Below are positions 12,221 through 23,829 of a stretch of DNA of 64,000 bases, one piece after another; the first letter of the stretch is position 1; each line of letters begins with the position of its first letter. Both the position numbers and the translations under genes were made by a program. Under the pieces are notes generated by a model that worked only from the letters and a program-made list of their open reading frames with translations, was not told the origin of the DNA and did not search any database. Source of the DNA: Macrobrachium rosenbergii (Eukaryota; Arthropoda; Malacostraca; Decapoda; Palaemonidae). Location: contig NC_089744.1 of NCBI RefSeq assembly GCF_040412425.1, positions 30,036,001 to 30,100,000 on the forward strand. Reading direction: 5' to 3'.

Positions 12221-13996
12221 GTGTGAACACACTACGTTACAATACGTTTTTCGTAAATTGTCTATGTCATTTTCCATAGATATTGTAATTATTGCTAGTG
12301 CGTTCTCGTATGAGATATTCTCTTTCGTGTCATGTTTTGTAAAAACGCATACAGCATTTGCCATTTATATGAAGTTCTGTACGAAACAGGAGAGAAGTTC
12401 TTAAAACTATTCATTTACTAAGATTGCAATCTTTTCTACGCTTGTAAGGAATGTATTGCTTTGTATTGGAATTAATTTTATTTTCATTGAATAAGTGTAA
12501 TAAAATTGTTTATTATGTATAAAGTTAGGATAAACATATATTACAAGAGCTTCATTAATATATAATTAAAATACTGTGTATGTTTAGTACTGTATATGGT
12601 AATAACTATACTATACCTGTGTTGAATAGTTTACCTTGATTAACAACATTTTGCTGTTAGAACATGGTTCTTGATCTCTAACCCTGTCATAAATCTTGGG
12701 ACACTTTTACCTGCATGTAAAAGACCTCCAACAGAGATATGCCACCAAAAGCATCAATACATGCTGGATCATGGACAAGTAAAAATGTAAAGATTTGGGA
12801 AAAAATGACTTCAGTATCAAGACTATTCCATTAGTTGGCCAGGTGACATGTCTGTGAAAAAATGATAAGTCTGTTCTAAAAAAATGACATAAAAGAACAA
12901 GTTTTCTGAGAAAACTATGAAATAGAACTAACAGATAAATGGGGTCAGCCATTGGGATTAAAAGAGGCCCAAATGGATGACCTCCAGATTTAACAATGAT
13001 GATGATTGTCATGAAAACATTGCTGTTATATTATTCATTATTCTTTTAAAAATTTGGGGACAGCCATGATGTCTATGTGTACAGTTTGAATTGATTAGTC
13101 CTACTGTATGTCATAAGAAAGTCATGTTGGTTTTGCCAAAGTAATATGCTCATGAAATACTGGCAGAGGTGACAAGGTCTGTAATAAGTGTATGTATCAC
13201 TTAGGTGCTAACTATTATGAACTTTTTTGAGGGTATGTACTACAGTTTAAGGTACAAGATATTCTAATTTTTGCTCTATGTTAAAGGAAGAGAACATGTT
13301 AGTGAGGAACATACCTTTTGAATCTATGAGATGAGTGGGCCTTCTTATGGTCTATGCTTTTTCAACTACTATCTTAACTCATGCTTGTTCTGCTGCCACA
13401 ATTTCCTCTCAAGTCTTTGCCATCTTATATTTCAGTTGCATCTGGTATTTCATACTTTTCTAGTATAAAAGATACACTGACTTCATGTCCAGTATTCAGT
13501 TCTGGGATGTGGTCCAGAAAGTTTTCAATTAGGGCAAGGTATGTTCTAGAAATCATTGTACAAAGTACTTTAGTTTGAATGTTACCCAAGTCTCCCTTTC
13601 AGGTCTCCATTTTCCAAGGACTCCAGTTCCAGTAGGTCCCCATCCTTTGAGGATCCTAATCACAGCCCCCATTCTACTATCAACAAGGAGAATGCCTTGC
13701 CAAGGTAGGAGTTTCTTTGAACCAACTGAATTTATTTTTTGCCAGTTTCAGTCCAGATGCATGTGATATTTTTGCATCAGAATATTGTACTTTTGACAAA
13801 TTTTTATACTGGTAAGTGGGAAAAAGAAGCAAAGCAGAGGTTGTGGCTTACATTCATACCTCTTGATGAGAGCTGTGATGAAAATGGTAGTCATATGATG
13901 TTACAGTGCTTGGACCCAAGTGATTATTTCTCATATTAGCCCGAGAAGAACCCTAAAAGAGTTCAGAGGTCTGGTTAAACAAATCATTTATAACTA
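12221..13996. other. Unassigned stretch
   Basis: No recognisable gene. Open frames such as 12707-13012 (minus) and 13381-13766 (plus) have no recognisable motif and no splice-bounded structure. The text is AT-rich and looks intronic or intergenic. Confidence 0.35.
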
Positions 13997-14238
13997 AATA
14001 CAGCACCTTGAGTTTGGTAGGTTATCAGGCTGACCTACCATGAACAGAATGGTTATGATATATTTTTATAACATTTGCTGAGAGAATTCTGTTCCTGAAA
14101 TAATTGCACTCACACCTTTTTGTGAGTGCAATTATTTCAGGAACAGAATTTTCTCAGCAAATGTTATAAAAATATATCATAACCATTCTGTTCATGGTAG
14201 GTCAGCCTGATAACCTACCAAACTCAAGGTGCTGTATT
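13997..14238. repeat. Near-perfect 242-bp palindrome
   Basis: Arms 13997-14114 and 14121-14238 (118 bp each) are reverse complements with one mismatch seen (GAGAGAATTC in the left arm against GAGAAAATTC from the right arm). They are separated by a 6-nt spacer. There is no long ORF and no obvious target duplication. It could be a young fold-back element or an inverted duplication; its transcript would be a long hairpin. Confidence 0.9.
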
Positions 14239-14239
14239 A

Positions 14240-15542
14240 GCATGCATTTGCACTCTTCTTATGTAGTTGGTACTATCCCTTTGAGGAACGTCATGTGGGC
14301 TTTTGGATATTTTAGGTTTTATTTGTACTCTTCAAGCAGAAATGAATTTCTTATGAATATTTACAGTTATACCATAAAGTTTTGTTAGTTCAGTTGTCAG
14401 TTACTGTATTAAAAGTGTCACATACCCAAGTATAGGATTATAAAAAAATAAATAAGTTATTTTGTAAGTCATTACCTTACTGTGCACTGCATGTCCAATT
14501 ATTTTCTATATGCATTTCATTTATAGACACTACCATATTAATCCTTACTGGAAGGATAGGCTCTTTTGATCTCCAATAATTTCATATCAAACTTCCGGAT
14601 TCAGATAATTTGAGTACTGTTATTTTGCTCTATAATATTTGAACAAACTTTGCGCAAAAAATTTCCTATTGTTTGAATAGGCCATAATTGACTTGGGCAA
14701 CTCTTATGGCAACACAGATACGTCAGTCCAGGATAGGGGGACTAGTGTGACTTGAAATTTCATGGGACATCTTGTATATATACTTAAGGATTGATGTTGG
14801 ATCTAGTTCTTATTGATTACGAGAGTATGTCAGCTATAATTGTAATTTTGCAAACTAAAGTACGAAGAAATATTAGAAAAACATGTATCACTCGCAAAAA
14901 GGTACTGCATCTCCCCATCCCAGTACATCTCGTAAATACTTACCGTAAGTACACTCAGAAATTGTTACTGATTGTATTTCTTATCTGTTATGATATTATG
15001 TGAGCTGTAATACAAAAATTACTAGAAATAATATGTAAGCTTAACAAAAATAAGGCATATTTTTACAAGTGTCATGGAAAAGAGGCCCACACAAGGTTGG
15101 AAATATTCACTTTCAACTTGCCGTGGAAGGTACAGAAAATTTGTTAGAATTTTTTTCTTATACCATCTCCCTCTTTTCATTGATGTGTTTTTTTTTTTTT
15201 TCAACTGGCCAACCTTAAAGTTTGCCTGGTCTATGGGCATTCTTAATATATATTTTAGCATGGCCTGTAAGGGTTAAAAGAAACACCTGCTTTATTAGAA
15301 ATGTGAGAGCACAGGAGTATAATTGATTATTCAACAACACATCATCTTGATGTTTCATTGTAAGGTCTGAAAGTTTTTGTATTTTTGGGTCAGTGAATTG
15401 AGAAGAGGCCCCAAAAAGGTTGAATTTCTCAATTAGTCCTAGTTGGCTGAATGGTATCAAGCTGAGATTTGTTAGTTATAGGCTTGATTTTGTATTGTAA
15501 GAAATCGGATTTTTTTTTTAACTTTCCACACTGGATTTTACT
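14240..15542. other. Unassigned stretch
   Basis: No gene recognised. ORFs at 14791-15003 and 15022-15460 lie in AT-rich sequence and show no family signature. Confidence 0.35.
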
Positions 15543-15947
15543 GATGTAAACTTAGTTTTTATATAAGTAACTCACCAAGTAATTACATTGCTATGGTTTC
15601 TGTTACCTGGCAGCTAAAAATTTTGAAATTCGCTGGTCGCTCTATTTTGTTTGGCTAGGTGACCAACCCCACCCACTTTCAGGGTAAAGGAGGAACAACT
15701 AGCTAAAGTATTCAATTTGTTTCTGCTGGCTAATGGCTGTTCACCAGCTTTTAGCAGCAGCTCTGATTTTGGCATTTGCCTTTCCTATTGATTTCTCATC
15801 AAATTCTGTGAAGTATTCTTGCTTTGATAGCCTTTCGGAATTGTTAGATAGAGTTAGACTCTGTTTTTTGACCGTTACTGTGATTCTCTTTATAACGGCT
15901 TTCCTTAATTAACAATTGTGGCTTTAATTGACTTGTTTTTTTTCCAA

Positions 15948-16352
15948 ATGTCAGACTCAAGTTCTACTAGCTTTAGGTATTGCAGCAAAGGCTGCAATAC
16001 CCGTTTGTCTAAGGAATCTTACGATTCACATCCTATCTGCACAGATTATAGGGGACAAATTTGTTCAGAAGACTTATGATGTAATGAATGTGTAGACTGG
16101 GACAGTAAGAAGTTGAAGACTTTAAGATCTCATTTAAACAAACTGGCTAGAGATAAAAAGAGAGAAGTAATAGCCAGACGGATTAGTAAGTCTTTAGCTA
16201 GTCAGGGGTCTCCTGTTGATCATGATATTGATAATGCTAACATCAAGATTGACGCTCCTGTTATTTCTGTTGATCCCGTACCTAGTTTTCCTGCTATGCA
16301 ACCCACTCCTTTACTTGGCGCTCTCACTTCCGAACCTAACACCATTTGCTAG
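15948..16352 (+). pseudogene. DIRS-like gag, N-terminal part with in-frame stop
   Basis: An ATG at 15948 opens a frame reading MSDSSSTSFRYCSKGC, followed by further cysteines (HPICTDYRGQICSEDL, CNECVDW). This looks like the cysteine-rich N-terminus of DIRS-type gag proteins. A TGA at 16077-16079 interrupts it, after which the same frame stays open to the stop at 16350. The following basic segment (KLARDKKREVIARR) also fits a nucleic-acid-binding gag. The second half of gag resumes after an insertion at about 16440-16980. Confidence 0.65.
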
Positions 16353-16443
16353 CCTTGAGTGTAAATTTGATAAAAGGTTCGAATTGATTGTTGAATCTAT
16401 TGTGCAATTGTTGTGGTGTAGAATAGATAGGGAAATTAGATAG

Positions 16444-16445
<2 letters not shown>

Positions 16446-16486
<41 letters not shown>
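16446..16486. repeat. (GA)n microsatellite
   Basis: About 20 GA units inside the gag region of DIRS-like element A, followed by purine-rich sequence to about 16545. Confidence 0.9.
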
Positions 16487-16489
<3 letters not shown>

Positions 16490-16756
16490 AGAAAGAAAAA
16501 GTTAGAGAGAGAAGGAGAGAGAAATAAGAATAAAGAGAGAGGCAAAGAACACAGTGATAACGCCCAAATGCTGTTGTGTCATGTTATCAATACGCGGGAT
16601 GTTTACATGAACCATTGCAGTATATCGTGTTGTAGCCATAAAAACAGTCATAAAAGTGAGAAATAATGGCCTCGCGATTGAAGCTAACCAAAACATGAGT
16701 CAGCACAGTCTAAATGCTTACAACAGCTGATTCTATAGCCCCGCCTTCTCAGGAAG

Positions 16757-16990
16757 GTGTTTTCGTGGAAGTTCCAGGAAGAGATAGGAGTTAAAGACGT
16801 TCTTTTACTAAATGAAGAGTTACCAGAATTTGTCAGAATGGATAATTCTTTAGTCCACATGAAGGGTGATACTTGTGAAGTTTATGTCCAGAACTACTCG
16901 GATAACAAACTAACACTTTATGCAGGCATTGTCTTTTGTAAAGGAATACCTATTAACAATCCATTACTAACATTAGAAGATGAAGCACCC
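16757..16990 (+). CDS. Unrecognised open segment inside the DIRS-like gag region
   Basis: An open frame without an ATG at its beginning reads through KDVLLLNEELPEFVRMDNSL and NKLTLYAGIVFCKGIPINNP. It has protein-like composition and differs in style from the surrounding Ser/Pro-rich gag text. It may be the gag-linked domain of this element or a captured exon or other insertion. I do not recognise the fold. It has no independent start and sits in a dead element, so expression is unlikely. Confidence 0.3.
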
Positions 16991-17096
16991 AGTGGCGCCC
17001 AATCTTCCCTTGGCACCAGAGTGTCACCATGCTTATGCTGCCGACGCTTTGACTCCTTCAGCTGTTATTGTTCCTTGAGCAGTTGGGCCTTCCTCT

Positions 17097-17399
17097 GTGT
17101 CTCAAACTTCCACGCCTCAGGCTTTACCCTCTTGTAGCAAGCAAGCGCCCTCCGTGGTAGACCCAATTCAGAGCAAGCTCAACAGTATTTTGAGCCTGTT
17201 GAAGAAGGCTCCATCAACCCCCCAACCTACGGACTTGGCTTTGTCTCTTGTATCCTCGGACGAGGAAGAAGAAGTTATTGCTCAAGATGCTCGTCCTTCA
17301 GCTTATGCATCACTGCTAAGGTATCCTCTTGTTACTTTCCCAAATTGCTTTTCGCCTGCAGCTCCTTTGCCTGTGTTGACTTTTCTTGGGGAGTCATAG
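17097..17399 (+). pseudogene. DIRS-like gag, C-terminal Ser/Pro/acidic part
   Basis: The open segment reads SCSKQAPSVVDPIQSKLNSI and SSDEEEEVIAQDARPSAYAS, then LVTFPNCFSPAAPLPVLTF. The pattern of low-complexity linker, acidic patch and hydrophobic tail matches what I know of DIRS gag C-termini. It ends at TAG 17397-17399. It belongs with the N-terminal part at 15948-16352. Confidence 0.5.
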
Positions 17400-17699
17400 T
17401 CTTCCGAGTCTTCGAGACTACCCAAGTTAGTGCTATCTTCTTCTGTCAAGAAATCCTTTGGTATTATTGAGGGATGGCTCCCCATCGATGAGGGACCCAC
17501 CTTGACGTGGTGAGGGGGCTCTTGAACCTCAGGAATCTGTTCCCAGGTTTGAGTCCAAGAGTCCCATATACCATTACTGTATATATTTCTTTGAATAAAT
17601 TTTTGTGGAATTTTCCACTTTTGCTAAAATTTATCGGACCTGATAAATAGGAAAAGATATCATAGCTGGGATTGGGTTTATATTCGAAGCTAAATAGCT

Positions 17700-18600
17700 T
17701 TGCAAACTATTGCCAAATGCAGGCGTCAGTCCTTTGATAAGGGTATGTCAGGCTAAGTGGCCAATTTTCAGAGAATGGTGCAGGAAGGGCAGAGTGTCGT
17801 CTTCTCAGACATCTATAGCTGAAATAGCAGATTTTGTACTATATGTTAAGACTGACAGGAACCTGTCATCCTTGACGATCAAGGGTTATAGGGCCATGTT
17901 AAGTTCTGTCTTCAGACACAGGGGAGTGGCCCTTTCCCCTAATCAGGATTCATCTGCTCTAATTGATCGTTTGACACTATGAAACAGAAAGAGGTAGCAG
18001 TAGTGCATGGAACCTAGATGTGGTCCTTAAATGGCTGTCTGGTCCCCAATTTGAGCCTATGCATTCGATTTCCCTGAGAGATCTAACTAGAAGGACCCTC
18101 TTTCTAGTCACTTATGCGACCACAAAACGAATCAATGAGGTTCATGCAATAGACAAAAGAGTAGGTTTTTCCCAAGAGAATGCTGTCTGTTCCTTCCAAT
18201 CCATGGCCTCATTCCTTTGCAATTAAAAGCTTGTCTGAGTTTGTAGTCCCAGATGAGGAAGAGAGAGTATTGTGTCCTGTGAGAACTCTAAGGTTTTATC
18301 TTCACAGAACAAAGAAGATTTATGGTCCTTCAAACATCTTATCATGTTCTGTTAAGAATTTTCTTGCCACTTTCAAAGAATGCCCTGGCATTCTTCCAAA
18401 TAGAACAAACACTCATCAGATGCCCATTCTTCTGTTGAAGATGAGGTTTTTCCATTGTGTAAAGTGAGAGCTCATGAAATTAGGGCTATAGCCACTGCGT
18501 TGGTATTCAAGCGTAATTTGTCTCTCTCCTTGATATTGAAAGCGACTTTTTTGAAATGTAAGTTGGTCTTTGCAACTCGTTATTTGAAGAAAATTTAAAC
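17700..18600 (+). pseudogene. DIRS-like tyrosine recombinase, frameshifted
   Basis: The first segment (17710-17982) is the core-binding half: IAEIADFVLYVKTDRNLSS and LTIKGYRAMLSSVFRHRG. The second (18020-18226) gives LTRRTLFLVTYATTKRINEV, whose Arg fits the first catalytic arginine. A third (18180-18467) contains VLCPVRTLRFYLHRTKKIYG. The segment from 18464 reads VRAHEIRAIATALVFKRN and then LVFATRYLKK, giving the H-x-x-R box and the nucleophile Tyr. All catalytic positions are recognisable, but at least three frame changes break the gene. Its normal role is integration of the circular DIRS cDNA without a DDE integrase. Confidence 0.75.
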
Positions 18601-19370
18601 GATAATTGCAGTACTTTGGGCCCATTTTCGGGCAAGGTGTTGGGGGAAGAAGCGTAGGAAGCAGTCCTTCCTTCCTTTCTTTGCCTTGATTTGAGGTTGT
18701 TGAGTTTTTTAAGGGAGCCTGAGGGTACAGTGTACCGGAGTGCCCTCCAGTCCTTTGTAGTTGGGCAGTGGTTTTTAACTTTTTATGGTATTAGATGACA
18801 TTTATTTCATTGTCGTTTTTTCTGTATTGCACCCTGGGCAGGGGCAACATTATTACCTTTGTCAGCATTTGGTATCATCCTTGCTACAAGGTACCCACTA
18901 ATATAGTAGGTGAGCCTCGGCTATACCACCCCACCACTATACGATAAGGAGAGTGCCAATAGAGGCAGTACCTTCCTGCAGCAGCTCCCTTGTCAGGTAA
19001 GGAAACATCAGGCATTTTTTAATGCTAGCAGTCCTTTATATTCCCAAATTCATTACTACTGTTAATGTTTTGGGGTAGATTTGTTCATGCATCCTACCTC
19101 CTGTCAATGTGGGAATCAGCAATGTAATTACTTAGTAAGTTACTTATAAAAAAATGACATTTTTATGATAGAGTAAAGTTTTATATATACTTACCAAGCA
19201 ATTACTTGATTGGAGCCCTCCCTGCTCCCCTCACATGAACATTATGGCACAAACAAATTGAATATTTTTGCTAGTTGTTCCTTTCTTACCCCGAAAGTGG
19301 GCGGGGTTAGTCACCTAGCCAAACAAAATAGCGTGACCTGTGAATTTCATAATTTTTAGCTGCTGGTTAA

Positions 19371-21581
19371 CCCTTAAACGCCCACTGGATGTATCATACG
19401 TCGACTAAAATTGTCTGTTGGGTGCCAAGTGGACGTACCGTACGTTGACTACAAAAAATTTCAACCTTTGGTCAACTTTGACTCGACCGAAATAGTCGAA
19501 AAATGCAATTATAAGCTAAAACTCTTACATTCTAGTAATATTCAATCATGTACCTTCATTTTGCAACAAATTGAAAGTCTCTAGCACAATATTTCGATTT
19601 ATGGTGAATTTTTTGAAAAATCTTTTCCCCAAACGCCCAGACGCAGATAACTCGGCCAAAATTTCAGAAATTCTTTCGTCATTTTGTCGTAATTTTTGCA
19701 CTGTTTTATATTAGCCATTACGTAAAGTTTTATATATGAAAATGTGTGCAATTTCATGTAAATACAGCAAAATACAACCCATGGTTGTAGCTTTTATCAG
19801 TTTGGAAATATTTTCATATAAACCACTATAACTGCCAAAATTTCAACCTTCGGTCTACTTTGACTCGATGAAATAGTCAAAAAACGTAATTGTCAGCTAA
19901 AACTCTTACATTCTAGTAATATTCAATCATTTACCTTCATTTTGCAACAAATTGGAAGTCTCTAGCACAATATTTCGATTTATGGTGAATTTTTGAAAAA
20001 CTTTTTTCCTTAACGTCTGTGCCAGAAATTCTTTTGTCAGCGTTGTCGTAATGTTTGCACCGTTTTATATTAGTCATTACATAAAGTTTTATATATGGAA
20101 ATGTGCGCAATTTCATGTAGAATACAACAGAAAATAACTCATGGTTGTAGCTTTTATCAGTTTTGAAATATTTTCATATAAATCACGATAAGTATCAAAA
20201 TTTCAACCTGGTCAACTTTAACTCGACCGAAATGGTAAAAAACGCAATTATAAGCTAAAACTCTTACATTCTAGTAATATTCAATCATGTACCTTCATTT
20301 TGCAACAAACTGGAAGCCTCTAGCACAATATTTCGATTTATGGTGAATTTCTGAAAAAAACTTTTTCCTTACCCACAGACTAGAAAACTGACTGAGACCC
20401 CAACATCTGAGAAATTCTTTTGTCAATGTTGTATAAAGTTTGCATCTTTTCATTAGTCGAAAAATTACATAAACTTTTATATATGAAAAAAGTGCGCTAA
20501 TTTTCTAGAATACAACAGCAAATAGCTCATGGTTGTTGCTTTCATTCAGTTTCAAAACATTTTCACATAAATCACGATAGATGCCAAAATTCCAACCTTT
20601 GGTCAACTTTAACTCCAGCCAGTTAAATGGTCAGAAAACGCAATTTAAGTTTAAAATCTTACATTCTAGTAATATTCAATCATTTAACTTCATTTTGCAA
20701 TAAATTGGAAGTCTCTAGCACAATATTTCGATTTATGGTGAATTTTTGAAAAAAAAAAATTTTCCTTACGAAGAGGTAACTCGGCAGGAACATGAAATTC
20801 AGGCATTACAAGTTGTCGTAATATTTGCACCGTTTTATATTAGTCATTACATAAAGTTGTATATAAGAAAATGTGCTGCAATTTCATTACGATAAAACAG
20901 AAAATAACTCCTGGTTGTAGCTTTTATCAGTTTTGAAATATATTCATATAAATCTCGATAAATAGAAAAATTTGACAGTTTTGGAAACTTTAACTCGAGA
21001 AATGTTAGAAAACAGTCAATTGTAAGCTAAAACATTACAGTCTAGTAATATTCAATCAATTAGCTTCATTTTTCAACAAACGGGTCTTAGCACAATATTT
21101 CGATTTATGGTGAATTTTTGAAAAAACATTTTTTAGGGTGATGAGTCTGAAATTAAGACTCATGCATCTTTTGTGATAATATTTAATCTGTGTTGCTTTG
21201 ATCGTTTTACAATTTGTTATATCAAAAATCATTGCAATTTAGTGTACAAACAAAGAAAAAAAATAAGCTGTTTTTTAGCCAAAATTTGCATGAATAGGTG
21301 ACAATTTGTATAAAATTATATTGAAAAATTTTTTTACAGTTTTATTTTAATATTTTATATTTAATGATATTTTTTCATTTTAATGGTTACATACTAAATT
21401 TCATCAATGACAAAAAATTTTCTTAAAATGAATTAATCTTAAAATCACAGTTTTTAAAGACTTCCACCCATTTCTATTTTTGATTTTTTGAAAAAATTTT
21501 TTTATGTTTTTCAGCGTTGATTTTTCATGCAGAGGCATAAATCTACTGTTTTTGACAAAAGAGAGGCTCGGCGTTTAAGGG
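19371..21581. mobile_element. TTAA-flanked non-autonomous piggyBac-like element, copy C
   Basis: TTAA at 19367-19370 and 21582-21585; termini CCCTTAAACGCC and GGCGTTTAAGGG. Five internal units start near 19455, 19838, 20190, 20590 and 20970. The right half, from about 20370, carries many more small substitutions and indels than copies A and B. It is inserted in the right inverted repeat of DIRS-like element A, which is therefore older. Confidence 0.82.
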
Positions 21582-21727
21582 TTAATAGAAAATATAGCAA
21601 TGTAATTACTCAGTAAGTATATATAAAACTTTATTTTATCATAAAAATGTCATATTTCCACTTATTTTACAGTAATGTATGTTTGTCAGTGACCATGTAC
21701 ATTACATCTCTTCATGTATCCATTGTA

Positions 21728-21895
21728 CAGGCAGTCCCGCTTACTGGCATCATCAGTTAATGGTGTTTCAGTCTTACAATGCTTGGCTAACAACATCGTT
21801 AACCAGATTTTCGTTGCCGGTAAGCGGTTTATCGGCATCGTTAAGTGGTTTATCAGTATTGGTGAGCAGAGTGTTGCGATAAAATAATGTTTTTA
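21728..21895 (+). mobile_element. Truncated CAGGCAGTCCC-family MITE
   Basis: Begins CAGGCAGTCCCGCTTACTGG after TA (21726-21727) and continues with GTTAACC/GGTAAGCGG-type text like the other members. No right terminal repeat is present, so it is a 5' fragment. Confidence 0.55.
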
Positions 21896-22049
21896 ACGGT
21901 GCAAAGCAGTTTTCAAACAAACCCACTCATCATAAATGCCATTTATTACCATAATTATTGTGATTTTCTGGTTAATAATGATTGGCTCAGTCGAGTGCAC
22001 CTTGGTACCTATGAATGGAACCCCTGCCATTAAGAAGGTAAAGAATAAA

Positions 22050-23827
22050 CGTAAATAATGACTACGACTAAAATTGTCTGTCAAGTCCAGTGGACATATA
22101 TTTGGTCTGTCGACTAAAAAAGTTTTGATAAATACTGGCAGAAAAAAGTTAAGGCCCAACTTTCGAAAGATTTTTAAATGCCTTGAGGGATGCTAAAGTT
22201 CACGGAGACTTGTTGTTTTGAACAGATCACCAACAGCCAAATAACAACATTTCTTTCAGATCTGCATACAGAGCATCTGGCATCTCAGAAATTCTTTTGT
22301 CACTTTGTTGTAAAAAACAGGGTTTTATATTAACAGATTACATAAAGTTTTAATATGAAAATTTCGCAATTTCTCTAGATTACAACAAAGAACAACTATG
22401 GTTGAAAACTTCTATAAGTTTTGAAATATTTTCTATAAATCACGATAAGCTGCCAAAATTTCAACCTTTGGTCAACTTTGACTTACCAAAATGGTCAAAA
22501 ATGCAATTGCAAGCTAAAACTCTTACATTCTAGTAACATTCAATCATTTACCTTCATTTTGCAACAAATGAAATCTATAGCAATATTTTGATTTATGGTG
22601 AATTTTTAAAAAAACTTTTGCCTTCCACGTCCAGTATGAAGCTTTTGTAACTCTGCCCAACAAAACTCATATGAAATTCTTTTGTCACTTATAACAGAAA
22701 TGACAGACACTGTTTTATATTAGGCGTTACATGTTTATACATGAAAATGATAACTGCAATTTTTGGGAGAACCAGTGAAAATGTGTGTCAATTTCACTAG
22801 AATACAACAAAAATAATTTTGTTGTAGCTTTTATCAGTTCTGAAATATTTCCATCTAAATGATGTGTGACAAAATTTAAATGGTTTTAAGTCAAGGTTGA
22901 CTCAACTGAAATGGTCTAAAAAAATCTCAATTGTGAGCTTAAAACTCTTATATTCTAGTAACTGGATTCAATCATTTACCTTCATTTTGCAGCAAACGGA
23001 AGTCTGCACAATATCCCAAGATTTATGGTAGAATTGAGGAAAAAAAAAACATTTTTCCTTCCTCTGCCAGGACCTCAACTCTTCTGAAAATAGTCAGAAT
23101 TTTTTAGTCACCTGATAAGTAAGAGAGGTCACCGTTTTATATTAGGCCTTACAGAGAAAGTGTTATACATGAAAAACACAATATCATGAGAATACAACAA
23201 AAATAACTCATGGTTGTAGTCTTTTATCAGTTTTGAAATATTTTCATATAAACTCGATAAAGAGCCAAAAATCGACCTTCAGTTTTTAACTCAATGCCAA
23301 ATGGTCGAAAACTCAATTGTCAAGCTAAAAGTCTGAAGTTTAGTAATATTCAATCAGTTAATCATTTTGCAACAAACAGAGGAAGCCTCTAGCACAATAT
23401 TTACAGCTTTATGGTGAATTTGCATCATTTTGTGATAATATTTTCTCTGTGTTCTTTGAACCTTTTAAATTTGTTGTATTCAAAATCATCGCAATTTAGT
23501 GATACAATAAAAAAAAATAATAACTCAGTTAGCTTTACCCCATTTGAAAGGAGGATTATTTGTATATAATTAAAGATGCCCATATTGAGATAACAATGCT
23601 TCATATATTCCAATATTTTTATATGATAATGATATCTTTTTTTCATTTCTGATGGTTTCATACTAAACTTCAGGCAATGAGAAAACCTTGGCAAGGTGAA
23701 CTCTTAATCTTAAAAACCAGCGTTCTGTGATTTTTTTTGAAAAAACTTTTTTCCACTTTGTCGCTAACTCCAGCCTGATAATTACCTGGGAGACAGTTTT
23801 TAAATAGAGGCTCTGCATTTAAGGGTT
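22050..23827. mobile_element. Decayed TTAA-type element, copy D
   Basis: Internal units like those of copies A-C begin near 22455, 22870 and 23265. The right end reads GCATTTAAGGGTT but the TTAA is lost; the left end is reduced to CGACTAAAATTGTCTGTC. This is the most diverged member, with many short insertions. Confidence 0.65.
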
Positions 23828-23829
23828 GG

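Larger units (their letters stand above)
15543..21652 (+). mobile_element. DIRS-like retroelement A with nested TTAA element
   Basis: The left end (about 15543-15720) is the reverse complement of the right end (about 19210-19366 continuing at 21586-21640). Both carry AGTAATTACATTGCTAT, CAGCTAAAAATT and GGCTAGGTGACC in matching order, so these are inverted terminal repeats. Between them lie a gag remnant (15948-17400) and a tyrosine recombinase remnant (17700-18600). The expected reverse transcriptase/RNase H region between them is missing, replaced by a short unrelated stretch at about 17490-17650. Inverted repeats plus a recombinase instead of an integrase are the DIRS hallmark. The right repeat is split by a TTAA element at 19371-21581. 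Confidence 0.8.

Noticed and set aside
12707..13012. 101-codon minus-strand ORF as a gene
   Set aside because: Low-complexity hydrophobic text, no motif, no splice context and no repeat partner.
21893..22159. 88-codon minus-strand ORF
   Set aside because: Covers the decayed left end of TTAA element copy D and adjacent sequence; no protein signature.
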